Source: Anaerolentibacter hominis (lineage in GTDB: Bacteria; Bacillota; Clostridia; Lachnospirales; Lachnospiraceae). From it: a stretch of DNA of 64,000 bases. Each line of letters opens with the position of its first letter. The stretch's first letter is position 1. The stretch spans positions 124,001 to 188,000 of the forward strand of contig NZ_JAWDIX010000001.1 in NCBI RefSeq assembly GCF_032380675.1, written 5' to 3'. Below are positions 24,053 through 32,885 of the stretch, piece by piece. The notes under the pieces are model-generated. The model did not search any database and had not been told where the DNA came from. It was given only the letters and a program-made list of their open reading frames with translations. The position numbers and the translations under genes were made by a program.

Positions 24053-24745
24053 TTATAATCCGCGGATTTCCGCTTTCTTTACATACTTTTCCATAATATC
24101 TTTAAAGCGGACCATAGATTCTTTGTCCCAGGCAGTCATACCCTGCGTGATCAGATCGCCGGAATCCTCAAAACACTGGAGAAAATAAGCATCTGCACCG
24201 TTAAGCCAGAGGCCGATGCTCTCAAAATCCGCTGCCGTATGTAATTCCTTTACCACGGTAGTACGGAATTCATAGGTGATATGACCTTCCAGCAGGTAAT
24301 CCACAGATTCACATATCTTACTTAGATCCGGATTTTCGATCCCGATTGTCTTCCCGTAGCTTTCCCTAGAATTTTTCACGTCCATGGCCACATAGTCGAT
24401 AAGCTTCTCCTGTATCAGATATTTCATCATAGCAGGATGGTTGCCGTTGGTGTCCAGTTTCACGTTCAATCCCAGTTTTTTAATCTTTTCTATAAAAAGA
24501 GGAAGATCCTTTTGCAGGGTTGGTTCACCGCCTGTGATACAAACCCCTTCCAATATCGTACGTCTTTTTTTTAACGCGGCCAGAACCTCATCCTCGGGGA
24601 TATAGGGCTGGGAAGCCGGGTTTATGACAAGAGAGGCATTGTGGCAGAACGGACAGCGAAAATTGCATCCGCCGGTAAAGATGGTGGCGGCCAGATGCTC
24701 AGGGTAATCTAATAGTGTTGTTTTATTAAAACCATGAATCTGCAT
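24053..24745 (-). CDS. nrdG: NrdG-like anaerobic ribonucleotide reductase activating protein (radical SAM)
   Basis: 230 residues. CNFRCPFC (C27, C31, C34) is the radical SAM cluster-binding motif, with CITGGEPTLQ the SAM-binding GGE segment and LDTNGNHP a later family block. The sequence groups with the clostridial activase type (MQIHGFNKTTLLDYPEHLAATIF) that installs the glycyl radical on class III ribonucleotide reductase. The reductase gene nrdD is not in the window, so this copy is either distant from its partner or serves another glycyl-radical enzyme. It is co-directional with an ACT-domain gene 15 bp upstream. Confidence 0.82.
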   Translation of the reverse strand: MQIHGFNKTTLLDYPEHLAATIFTGGCNFRCPFCHNASLVINPASQPYIPEDEVLAALKKRRTILEGVCITGGEPTLQKDLPLFIEKIKKLGLNVKLDTNGNHPAMMKYLIQEKLIDYVAMDVKNSRESYGKTIGIENPDLSKICESVDYLLEGHITYEFRTTVVKELHTAADFESIGLWLNGADAYFLQCFEDSGDLITQGMTAWDKESMVRFKDIMEKYVKKAEIRGL

Positions 24746-24760
24746 AATTTGTCTCCTTAT

Positions 24761-25129
24761 TTAATGGTCAAATGTATATCCGGCATCTGTAAGGGCTCTT
24801 TTTGCCTCCCTGAACTGTTCTTTTTTAACCAGTATATAGTCGGTATTGTAGGTGGAAATGGCAAAGACACTGATTTTATGTTCTGCCAGTATTCCGGTGA
24901 GGCGGGAAAGGATACCAATCAGCGAAAAATCCAGTTCACCCTCCACGCGAAACGCGCGCCAGCCTGGCTCACAGACCGCCGCATTGTCAGGAACAGACCC
25001 GGAAAGGCAAACCAGAGAGAGTTCCTCCTCTGTTTTACTGATGAAAAGATAGGGGTCATTATAATCAATCTGACTTAGGTCGTACAGCTTGCAGACAGAA
25101 AATTCTCCGTCCAATATCGTTAAATTCAT
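24761..25129 (-). CDS. ACT-domain protein
   Basis: 122 residues. Two ACT-type beta-alpha-beta units are suggested: residues about 1-60 (LYDLSQIDYNDPYLFISKTE) and 61-122 (FRVEGELDFSLIGILSRLTG, then LAEHKISVFAISTYNTDYILV). The second is a clear ACT/CASTOR-like domain, which usually binds amino acids. Immediately upstream of the NrdG-like gene, 15 bp apart, so probably co-transcribed. No enzyme domain is attached. Role unknown. Confidence 0.8.
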   Translation of the reverse strand: MNLTILDGEFSVCKLYDLSQIDYNDPYLFISKTEEELSLVCLSGSVPDNAAVCEPGWRAFRVEGELDFSLIGILSRLTGILAEHKISVFAISTYNTDYILVKKEQFREAKRALTDAGYTFDH

Positions 25130-25212
25130 CCTGACACCTCCTGTGTTTCGTACAAATATTTTACCACAGAATAAAAGATAAGTCGAATGTGGCCATCATA
25201 AGAATTCTTCGT

Positions 25213-25241
25213 TTGTTTTCGGGTAAAATCTATGATAAAAT
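25213..25241 (+). promoter_or_regulatory. Promoter candidate for pth-mfd
   Basis: TTGTTT (25213-25218), 17-bp spacer, TAAAAT (25236-25241), 115 bp upstream of the pth start. Confidence 0.45.
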
Positions 25242-25356
25242 GACTAGCAGTATAAACTATGTCGGGGTAGACTGTTATCCCGGCTGTTTGTTATGTTGAG
25301 AAAAATGAAAAGACTGGTGAAAATCGCCGATAAGCTATCAGAAGAGGAAAAATAAC

Positions 25357-25929
25357 ATGCATATTATCGTGGGCCTGGGAAATCCAACAAAACAGTACGA
25401 GCATACCAGACATAATGTGGGCTTTGATACCATAACAAGAATAGCAGAAGATTATAACATTTCAATGGATATAAAGAAGCATAAGGCAATCTGCGGCAGG
25501 GGAATGATAGGCGGAGAGAAGGTCATCCTGGCCAAACCTCAGACTTTTATGAACCTTTCCGGGGAGAGCGTTCGGGAACTTATGGATTACTATAAGGTTA
25601 CTCCGGAGAAACTGATCGTGATATACGATGATGTCAGCCTTCCGCCGGGACACCTGCGTATCCGGAAGAAAGGCAGTGCAGGCGGGCATAATGGGATTAA
25701 AAATATCATTTCCCATCTTGGCACACAGGAATTTCCGAGAATAAAGATAGGTGTGGGTGAAAAACCGCGGGGCTGGGATCTGGCAGATTATGTCCTGAGT
25801 CATTTTAATAAGGAAGAGGAAAAAGTGATGGGAGAGGCCATCAAGCGGGGCTCCGAGGCGGTGGAGATGATACTGACTCAGGATGTTGACGCTGCGATGA
25901 ACCGGTACAATGGCAATGTGGAAGCGTAA
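25357..25929 (+). CDS. pth: Peptidyl-tRNA hydrolase
   Basis: 190 residues, normal length. VGLGNPTKQYEHTRHNVGF holds the conserved Asn (N9) and catalytic His (H19); TFMNLSG gives N66 and YDDVSLP the Asp near residue 91; KGSAGGHNGIKN is the second signature. It releases tRNA from prematurely detached peptidyl-tRNA in the cytoplasm. GAAGAGGAAAAA provides the RBS. Followed 24 bp later by mfd, the classical order in Firmicutes. Confidence 0.96.
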   Translation: MHIIVGLGNPTKQYEHTRHNVGFDTITRIAEDYNISMDIKKHKAICGRGMIGGEKVILAKPQTFMNLSGESVRELMDYYKVTPEKLIVIYDDVSLPPGHLRIRKKGSAGGHNGIKNIISHLGTQEFPRIKIGVGEKPRGWDLADYVLSHFNKEEEKVMGEAIKRGSEAVEMILTQDVDAAMNRYNGNVEA

Positions 25930-25953
25930 AACTGCGCGGAATGGAGTATTAAA

Positions 25954-28900
25954 TTGAGAACATTTATGGCGCCTCTGGAAGGGCTGAGTGAATTTCAGAT
26001 TATTCGGGAGCAGGTTCAGAAGCAGAACCTGCCTATTTCTGTGTCCGGCTGTATTGATTCACAAAAATGCCATTTGATGTACGGGCTGGGGGAAGGCTTT
26101 CAGTACCGCGTTATTGTAGCAGCAAATGAGCTGAAGGCGAAAGAGATATGTGAGGAATACCGCCTGTATGATAAAAAAGCAGTGTTTTATCCGGCCAAGG
26201 ATATTATATTTTACAGTGCGGATGTCCATGGAAATGCGATTGTTGCGGAGCGGATGAAAGTGATCCGGTCCCTGCTTAAGGAGGAGCCCTGCACCATTGT
26301 CACAACATTGGATGCTGGCATGGATTCTATCCTGCCGTTAGAGACAATACGGAAAAATATTCTGCAAATTAAGGAAGCAGAAGTGATGGATCTGGATCAG
26401 TGGAACCGGGCGCTGCCTGCCCTTGGGTATGAACGGGTGCCGCAGGTGGAAGCTTCCGGTCAGTTTGCCGTCCGGGGAGGTATTCTGGATATATTTCCTC
26501 TTACGGAAGAAACGCCTTACCGTATTGAACTCTGGGATGATGAGGTTGATACGATCCGGGCATTCGACGTGGAGAGCCAGAGGTCCATTGAGCGGGTGGA
26601 GAAATTAACCATCTACCCCGCTTCTGAGTTTATTCTGGACGATGCGCGGATAGCCGCGGGCTGTCTGGATATTGAAGCAGACAGAAAGAAGCAGACGGCC
26701 ATACTGCGGGAACAGGGCAATGGTGAGGCAGCGAAGCGGCTGGATACGATTGTGGAGGAACTGAAAGAAAATTTAAGCTTTCTGTGGACTGGTTTTGGGC
26801 TGGACAGCTATATCCGGTATTTTTATAAGACAACAGTATCTTTTTTTGATTACTTCATAGGAAAAAACGCCATTTTCTTTCTGGATGAGCCGGCAAGAAT
26901 GATCGAGAAAGGCGAGGCGGTGGAGACCGAGTTCCGGGAGAGTATGTCGAGCCGTCTGGAGCATGGCTATCTTCTTCCCAGGCAGACGGAGGTGCTGTTC
27001 GGTTATCGGCTGATCCTGGAGAAACTAAATCATCAGAATTCCGTCCTGATCAGTATGATGGAGGCAAAGATTCCGGGCTTTGATTTAAAAGGGAAATACA
27101 ATCTGACGGTAAAGTCGGTAAATCCGTATAATAATAATTTTGAAATATTGGTCAAAGATCTGAAGGACTGGAAGAAAAAGGGATACCGGGTGCTGTTGTT
27201 ATCTGGTTCCAGAACCAGGGCAAAGCGCCTCAGCGAAGATCTGCTGGACCGGGAACTGACCGCGTTTTATACGGAGAATCTGGACCGGGAGATCCAGCCT
27301 GGAGAAACGATGGTTGCCTATGCGCAGCTCAGACGGGGATTTGAATACCCACTGAGTAAATTTGTTATGATCTCTGAGAGTGATATTTTCGGAGCGGAGA
27401 AGAAAAAAAGAAGAAAGAAAAAATATAATGCCGCCGGCAAATCCATCCAGAGCTTTGAAGAATTAAGCGCCGGTGATTATGTAGTACACGAGAATCATGG
27501 CCTGGGTATTTACCGGGGAATTGAAAAGATTGAGGTGGATAAAGTCACCAAGGACTATGTGAAGATAGAGTACGCGGCCGGAGGCGTTTTGTATATTCCC
27601 GCAACCGGTCTGGAAGTGCTGCAGAAATATGCAAGCAGCGACGCGAAGAAGCCGAAATTAAATAAACTTAACTCCATCGAGTGGAAGAACACGAAAACAA
27701 AGGTCAGAGGCGCGGTCAACGAGATTGCAAAAGAACTGGTGGATCTGTATGCGGTGCGGCAGGCCAGGGAAGGCTTTTCCTATGGGAAAGATACCGTATG
27801 GCAGAAGGAGTTCGAAGAACAGTTCCCTTACGAGGAGACGGACGATCAGCTGATGGCTATTGAAGCGGCCAAGAAGGATATGGAGAGCAAGAAGATCATG
27901 GACCGTCTGATCTGCGGGGACGTGGGCTACGGCAAGACAGAGATTGCGATCCGGGCCGCCTTTAAAGCGGTATCTGACGGCAAGCAGGTTGTTTTCCTGG
28001 TCCCGACTACTATTCTGGCCCAGCAGCACTATAATACCTTTACCCAGAGGATGAAAGATTACCCGATCACGGTGGAAATGCTTTCCAGGTTCCGCACGCC
28101 GGGAGAACAGAAGAAAATTATTGAAGATCTGAAAAAAGGAAGAATTGATATTATTATCGGAACACACCGTGTATTGAGCAAGGGGGTCGCCTATAAGGAT
28201 CTGGGTCTGCTGATCATTGATGAGGAACAGCGGTTCGGTGTGACCCATAAAGAAAAGATCAAGCAGATGAAAGAAAATGTGGATGTTCTGACGCTCTCCG
28301 CCACACCGATTCCAAGGACTCTTCACATGAGTCTGATCGGGATACGTGATATGAGTGTTCTGGAGGAGCCTCCGGTGGACCGAATGCCCATTCAGACCTT
28401 TGTTCTGGAGCATAATGATGAGATTATCCGGGAGGCCATCAACCGGGAATTAGCCAGGGGCGGACAGGTTTACTATGTTTATAACCGGGTCAACAACATA
28501 GCGGAGGTGACAGCAGAGATCGCCAAGCTGGTGCCGGATGCCACGGTAGCCTTTGCCCACGGCCAGATGCACGAGCGAGAGCTGGAACGTATCATGTTTG
28601 ATTTTATTAATGGTGAGATCGACGTGCTGGTTTCTACCACGATTGTGGAGACGGGTATGGATATTGCCAATGTAAATACGATGATTATTGAGGATGCGGA
28701 CCGTATGGGCCTTTCCCAGCTCTATCAGCTGAGAGGCCGGGTGGGACGCTCCAACCGGACGGCCTATGCTTTTCTTATGTACCGGCGCAATAAGGTGCTG
28801 AAGGAGGTTGCCGAGAAGCGGCTTCAGGTTATCCGGGAATTTACGGAACTGGGATCGGGATTTAAGATTGCCATGCGGGATCTGGAGATCCGGGGAGCAG

Positions 28901-29637
28901 GAAACCTTCTGGGCGCCAGACAGCACGGGCATATGGAAGCCGTGGGCTATGATCTGTACTGTAAGATGCTAAATGACGCGGTAAAGCGTCTGAAGGGTGA
29001 AGCCACTGCCGAGGAAGCCTTTGACACATCGGTGGATCTGGATGTAGACGCATTTATCCCAAACAGCTATATGAAGAGCGAATTCCAAAAACTGGATATG
29101 TATAAGCGGATTGCCGATATCGAAAATGAAGAAGAATATAATGACATGCAGGAAGAACTGTTAGACCGGTTTGGAGAGATGCCGCAGGCCGTAAGCAATC
29201 TGCTTCAGATTGCCCTGTTAAAAGCCAGGGCGCATAAAGCCTATATTACCCAGCTGGCCCAGAAGGGAAATCTGGTTAAAATTGTGATGTTTGCCAAGGC
29301 CAGGGTGGATGCCGGAAAAATCCCGGCATTGATAGAAAAATATAACGGCGCATTGAAATTTTACGCGGAGGCAGAACCGAATTTCCATTTTCAGCTTGCT
29401 TATCAGGAACCTGAGAAACCGCCGGTGCGGCCCGTCAGGACTGTCCGCAGAAATGGAATCTCCACCCTGACAAGGGAACAGAAGCTTAAAACGATAACGC
29501 CTGTCAGGCAGCCGGAGAAATTGACAAATGCTTATGTATTTGAGAGAATAAACCAACTGATTGAGGACATGATGAAATTACAGGAGGGATTGGAGGCGCT
29601 GGAACTGAATTCGGCCTCAGCGGACAATCCAAATTAA
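25954..29637 (+). CDS. mfd: Transcription-repair coupling factor
   Basis: 1227 residues from TTG 25954 (GGAG 7 bp upstream); ATG 25966 is the alternative. Order of domains: UvrB-like module (GRGGILDIFP-type VRGGILDIFPL near 169), RNA polymerase interaction/CarD-like domain (GDYVVHENHGLGIYRG near 507), RecG-like translocase with Walker A DVGYGKTE (about 653), DEEQ box (about 757), SATPIPRTLHM (about 785) and QLRGRVGRSNR (about 930), and a C-terminal TRCF domain. It removes RNA polymerase stalled at lesions and recruits UvrA. Confidence 0.96.
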   Translation: MRTFMAPLEGLSEFQIIREQVQKQNLPISVSGCIDSQKCHLMYGLGEGFQYRVIVAANELKAKEICEEYRLYDKKAVFYPAKDIIFYSADVHGNAIVAERMKVIRSLLKEEPCTIVTTLDAGMDSILPLETIRKNILQIKEAEVMDLDQWNRALPALGYERVPQVEASGQFAVRGGILDIFPLTEETPYRIELWDDEVDTIRAFDVESQRSIERVEKLTIYPASEFILDDARIAAGCLDIEADRKKQTAILREQGNGEAAKRLDTIVEELKENLSFLWTGFGLDSYIRYFYKTTVSFFDYFIGKNAIFFLDEPARMIEKGEAVETEFRESMSSRLEHGYLLPRQTEVLFGYRLILEKLNHQNSVLISMMEAKIPGFDLKGKYNLTVKSVNPYNNNFEILVKDLKDWKKKGYRVLLLSGSRTRAKRLSEDLLDRELTAFYTENLDREIQPGETMVAYAQLRRGFEYPLSKFVMISESDIFGAEKKKRRKKKYNAAGKSIQSFEELSAGDYVVHENHGLGIYRGIEKIEVDKVTKDYVKIEYAAGGVLYIPATGLEVLQKYASSDAKKPKLNKLNSIEWKNTKTKVRGAVNEIAKELVDLYAVRQAREGFSYGKDTVWQKEFEEQFPYEETDDQLMAIEAAKKDMESKKIMDRLICGDVGYGKTEIAIRAAFKAVSDGKQVVFLVPTTILAQQHYNTFTQRMKDYPITVEMLSRFRTPGEQKKIIEDLKKGRIDIIIGTHRVLSKGVAYKDLGLLIIDEEQRFGVTHKEKIKQMKENVDVLTLSATPIPRTLHMSLIGIRDMSVLEEPPVDRMPIQTFVLEHNDEIIREAINRELARGGQVYYVYNRVNNIAEVTAEIAKLVPDATVAFAHGQMHERELERIMFDFINGEIDVLVSTTIVETGMDIANVNTMIIEDADRMGLSQLYQLRGRVGRSNRTAYAFLMYRRNKVLKEVAEKRLQVIREFTELGSGFKIAMRDLEIRGAGNLLGARQHGHMEAVGYDLYCKMLNDAVKRLKGEATAEEAFDTSVDLDVDAFIPNSYMKSEFQKLDMYKRIADIENEEEYNDMQEELLDRFGEMPQAVSNLLQIALLKARAHKAYITQLAQKGNLVKIVMFAKARVDAGKIPALIEKYNGALKFYAEAEPNFHFQLAYQEPEKPPVRPVRTVRRNGISTLTREQKLKTITPVRQPEKLTNAYVFERINQLIEDMMKLQEGLEALELNSASADNPN

Positions 29638-29652
29638 GAAAGGTATCTGAGT

Positions 29653-30645
29653 ATGAGAAAGCAAGGTCCCATTGTAAAAATACTTCTGTGGATGCTGCTG
29701 GCGGCAATGGTGCTGACCGGCTGCGGCAAGAAAGATAAGGACGCTGAACAAAACGGGAAAGGCGGGATCTCTGTATCCGGGGAGGTTGATCCGGATACGG
29801 AGATTCTGAAAGTAGGACTGACCGGAGTGTCCCTGCGGGAACTTTATGTTTATGTGCTTCATCTGAAAGAACAGTATGAGCCGGTGCTGGGAGACAGGGT
29901 CTGGTATCTGAATACCGGTGACGGAGATAAGACGGTGGAACAGCTTGCCAAGGATCAGCTTCTGGAAACGGTTACAGAGGTAAAAATCATAAATAAAAAT
30001 GCCGAGAAAAATGATATCAAGCTGGACGAGGAAGATGAAAATACATTAAAAACCGCGGTCAGTACTTACTATGCATCTCTGGATCAGGAGGCTAAGGATA
30101 AGTATGGTATCACGGAGGAAGTCCTGTACCGGGTATACCGGGAAAATATGCTTGCAGAAACAGCCTTTGAAATCATGACCAATGATCTGGATACCGATGA
30201 TCTGGTGAAAGATGTGAGAGAGATTCATACGGCATTTTTCTATGTGAGCGGAACCGATGCGGCTGCTGAAAAAGAGGCGAAAAGCCTTCGGAAGCAGGCA
30301 CTCAAAGAAGAGGATTTTACTGCTTTTGCCAGAAGTAATTCCCAGAGTATGGTGACGGAGCATACGTTCGGACGGGACGACACTACTTTGGAACCTGCCT
30401 TTGTGGAAGCTTCCTTTGCCCTTTCCACCGGGGATGTCAGTCCGGTAATTAAGGGGGAAGAGGGCTATTATGTCATTTACTGTGTCAGCGATAACGATGA
30501 AGACGCTACAACCAAACGGAAGACAAGCCTTATCTTAGAGGCACAGAAGGAGTCTTTTTACCAGACTTACGCAGAGTGGGCAAAGGATATTAAAGTGACG
30601 GTGAATTCATCCGCGTGGGACAGCATTTTTATCAGGACGAACTAA
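29653..30645 (+). CDS. PrsA-like peptidyl-prolyl isomerase lipoprotein
   Basis: 330 residues. Lipobox LTGC with the modified cysteine at C24 after a hydrophobic signal; a low-complexity linker; a SurA-like N-terminal helical region (about 60-180); and a parvulin-type PPIase domain (from about 185) with KEEDFTAFARSNSQS, LEPAFVEASFALSTGDVSPVI and GYYVIYC. It should fold exported proteins outside the membrane. The gene follows mfd by 15 bp, as in related clostridia. Its last 39 bp overlap the convergent PAP2 gene. Confidence 0.87.
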   Translation: MRKQGPIVKILLWMLLAAMVLTGCGKKDKDAEQNGKGGISVSGEVDPDTEILKVGLTGVSLRELYVYVLHLKEQYEPVLGDRVWYLNTGDGDKTVEQLAKDQLLETVTEVKIINKNAEKNDIKLDEEDENTLKTAVSTYYASLDQEAKDKYGITEEVLYRVYRENMLAETAFEIMTNDLDTDDLVKDVREIHTAFFYVSGTDAAAEKEAKSLRKQALKEEDFTAFARSNSQSMVTEHTFGRDDTTLEPAFVEASFALSTGDVSPVIKGEEGYYVIYCVSDNDEDATTKRKTSLILEAQKESFYQTYAEWAKDIKVTVNSSAWDSIFIRTN

Positions 30646-31149
30646 CAGCCGGGTCAGCAAAAGAGCTGTTAAAATGCCGGCGGCAGCACCGGCCAGCACG
30701 TCGGTGAAATAATGCACCCCCACATACATTCTGGAAAATCCAATGGCAGCCGCTAATATGCCGGCTGCCATTCCTGCTTTTCGGTTCAGGGAAAAGAGTG
30801 AGGCTGCGGCGGCAAAGGAAGTCATGGTGTGGCCGGAGGGGAATGAAAAGCTTCCGGGAGGCTGAATCAACAAATGAATAGAAGGACAGGCGGCAAATGG
30901 ACGGGTTCTGGCAAAGAGCGGTTTTAAAATATGGTCTCCGAGCAGCGCTGAGAACAGCAGAGAAAGACAGATCAGGCTGCCGGTCTGCCGGTATTTTTTA
31001 CTCGCCAAAAGGCAGAAAGCAAGAAGAACCCACAGGAAACCTCTGTCTGCCAGATGGGTCAGAAAGATCATAATACGATCCAGCGCCGGGGTGGAAAGAG
31101 ACTGGATAAGATGCAGAATAAACTCGTCAAAGACCTGAATCGGCTGCAA
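30607..31149 (-). CDS. PAP2-family membrane phosphatase
   Basis: 180 residues. Start chosen at TTG 31149, which has GGGAGG about 8 bp upstream; a much longer upstream reading frame exists but is the antisense shadow of truA. The three PAP2 motifs are present: K-P-L-F-A-R-T-R-P, FSFPSGHT, and SRMYVGVHYFTD. About five membrane segments. Family substrates are lipid phosphates such as undecaprenyl pyrophosphate or phosphatidylglycerophosphate. Tail-to-tail overlap with the PrsA-like gene (39 bp). Confidence 0.85.
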   Translation of the reverse strand: MQPIQVFDEFILHLIQSLSTPALDRIMIFLTHLADRGFLWVLLAFCLLASKKYRQTGSLICLSLLFSALLGDHILKPLFARTRPFAACPSIHLLIQPPGSFSFPSGHTMTSFAAAASLFSLNRKAGMAAGILAAAIGFSRMYVGVHYFTDVLAGAAAGILTALLLTRLLVRPDKNAVPRG

Positions 31150-31212
31150 TAGAAAAACCTCCCTTCTATGTAATTTCAGCCGAACTCTGATTATTATAAA
31201 GGATAAGACAAT

Positions 31213-31968
31213 ATGAAAAGAAATCTCATACTGGGAATCGCTTATGATGGAACCCGCTATCAGGGCTGGCAGAGAAACGAAACAATACCTTATCATAAAT
31301 CTATTCAGGGACAGCTGGAACATTGCCTGTCCGCGCTGACTCATGATCCGGTACACGTAATCGGAGCCGGAAGGACGGATAAGGGGGTGCATGCACAGGA
31401 ACAGACTGCAAATTTCAGAACGGGAAGCAGCATTTCCTGTGAGGAGCTGAAACAGGAGTGCCGTCTTGCGCTGCCTTCTGACATCCGCATATTGTGGGTT
31501 AAAGAGGGCAATATGGAGTTTCACAGCAGGTTTGATGCTCTGGGAAAACAATATTCCTATTATATAGATATGGGGGAAGACAGAAGAGTGTTTGGACGGG
31601 AGTATAGTACCTGGCTGCCGGGAGAGGTGAATCTGGATGCGATGCGGGCAGCAGCCGGGCAGCTGGTCGGAACCCATGATTTTAAGGGGTTTTCTTCTCT
31701 GGGCAGCACGGAGAGAGATACGGTGCGCCGTCTGAACTTCATAAAAATAGATTCTCTGCCCGATCACAGGCTGAGAATCTGTATGGATGGAGATGGTTTT
31801 TTATATCATATGGTCAGAATTTTGTCCGGCACTCTCCTGGAAGCGGGCCGGGGCCGCATGTCTTCTGAACAGATACAGAAGGTGCTGAGCATAAAAGATC
31901 GGAGCATGGCGGGGCCGATGCTGCCCGCCTGCGGCCTTTTTCTCGATAAAGTAAGATATCCCCTCTAG
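31213..31968 (+). CDS. truA: tRNA pseudouridine synthase A
   Basis: 251 residues. GAGRTDKGVHA (residues 51-61) contains the catalytic aspartate D56. Other family blocks are YDGTRYQGWQRN, IQGQLEH and FLYHMVRILSGTLLEAGRG. It makes pseudouridine at positions 38-40 of the tRNA anticodon arm. It lacks its usual ribosomal/ecf neighbours and may be a second copy. Its last 4 bp overlap the end of the convergent NlpC/P60-like gene. Confidence 0.93.
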   Translation: MKRNLILGIAYDGTRYQGWQRNETIPYHKSIQGQLEHCLSALTHDPVHVIGAGRTDKGVHAQEQTANFRTGSSISCEELKQECRLALPSDIRILWVKEGNMEFHSRFDALGKQYSYYIDMGEDRRVFGREYSTWLPGEVNLDAMRAAAGQLVGTHDFKGFSSLGSTERDTVRRLNFIKIDSLPDHRLRICMDGDGFLYHMVRILSGTLLEAGRGRMSSEQIQKVLSIKDRSMAGPMLPACGLFLDKVRYPL

Positions 31969-32879
31969 GGATGGACTTCCAAAGGATCAACCCCGTATAC
32001 CTGAACGATGTCGAAATAGGGAGAGTTTAAAATATTATCTGGTATAACCAGGCGGCCGCCGTTGGAATCAATATCCAGACCCGCCCCATAGAAAGAATTC
32101 CAGACTAAGAGGGCACACTGTGTTCCCCAGATGCTGCCGGGCTCCTGATATTTTCTTCCCAGAAATCCAGAGGTAATGCGGTAGGGAATCCCCACCATAT
32201 TCTCCTTAGCAAAGGCTGCGGCCTTCGTAGCGAGGCCTGCATATTCTTCCTTCAGACGGAGCACAATGACCGAACCATAGCCCCGCCATCCCTGTACATC
32301 CTGAAGGCTTGATGTGACGCCAAGCCCATAGGCTTCGAGTGATTCATCCCCGCCGGCGTCTGTCACGATCCCGGAGTGGCCAAGACGTATGCCGAACAGG
32401 TGGGTGGAACGGGTAATCAGAACATCACCATCATAAAGAGGGGCAAGTTCGAAGCAGTAAGGGCTCTCCAGACTGGTATTATTTAACATTTCCTGCCGTA
32501 CGGGAAAAAATGCGGTGCTGCATGTGACAGTCCTGTCTTCAAAAAAGTTTTCCTGAAAACGAAGCATCGTATCTATATAATCTTCTTCCCGCTTCAGATC
32601 ATCTACAGCAGGCTTTCCAAGTCCGGTCTGATAAAATAACACTTCATAATCGCCGTCGCTCAGGGTGTCTTTCAGCAGAAGCGGCATGATGTCTGTTTTG
32701 GGATAATCCGGCTGTATGCTGGCATCCTTCTCAATCGTAGCCCCCCATATACTTAAGGCCAGAAAAAGAAGAAGCAGTGTAAGCAAAATCCCCGCGGGGA
32801 TTTTGATCCACAAGCCTCTTTTTTTTGACTTTGCGATTCCGGAATTAATAGCAGGTATGGTTTCTTTCAATGGATTCAT
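31965..32879 (-). CDS. Membrane-anchored permuted papain-like (YiiX/NlpC-P60-type) protein
   Basis: 304 residues. One membrane segment at about 23-46, then an extracytoplasmic part. The permuted NlpC/P60 pattern is seen as a histidine in RLGHSGIV (H168) preceding a cysteine in GTQCALLVW (C255), with a conserved GDVLITRS strand just before. That places it with the YiiX/YebB-like amidases or acyltransferases. Target unknown; peptidoglycan or lipid are both possible. It is 6 bp downstream of the histidine kinase on the same strand, so it may belong to that operon. Confidence 0.7.
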   Translation of the reverse strand: MNPLKETIPAINSGIAKSKKRGLWIKIPAGILLTLLLLFLALSIWGATIEKDASIQPDYPKTDIMPLLLKDTLSDGDYEVLFYQTGLGKPAVDDLKREEDYIDTMLRFQENFFEDRTVTCSTAFFPVRQEMLNNTSLESPYCFELAPLYDGDVLITRSTHLFGIRLGHSGIVTDAGGDESLEAYGLGVTSSLQDVQGWRGYGSVIVLRLKEEYAGLATKAAAFAKENMVGIPYRITSGFLGRKYQEPGSIWGTQCALLVWNSFYGAGLDIDSNGGRLVIPDNILNSPYFDIVQVYGVDPLEVHP

Positions 32880-32885
32880 CTTCTC

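Noticed and set aside
25293..25355. 20-codon frame just before pth
   Set aside because: No ribosome binding site before its ATG, and the pth RBS lies within it; no evidence for translation.
31150..31767. Upstream extension of the PAP2 gene on the minus strand
   Set aside because: This part is the antisense shadow of truA; the RBS and the PAP2-like start are at 31149.
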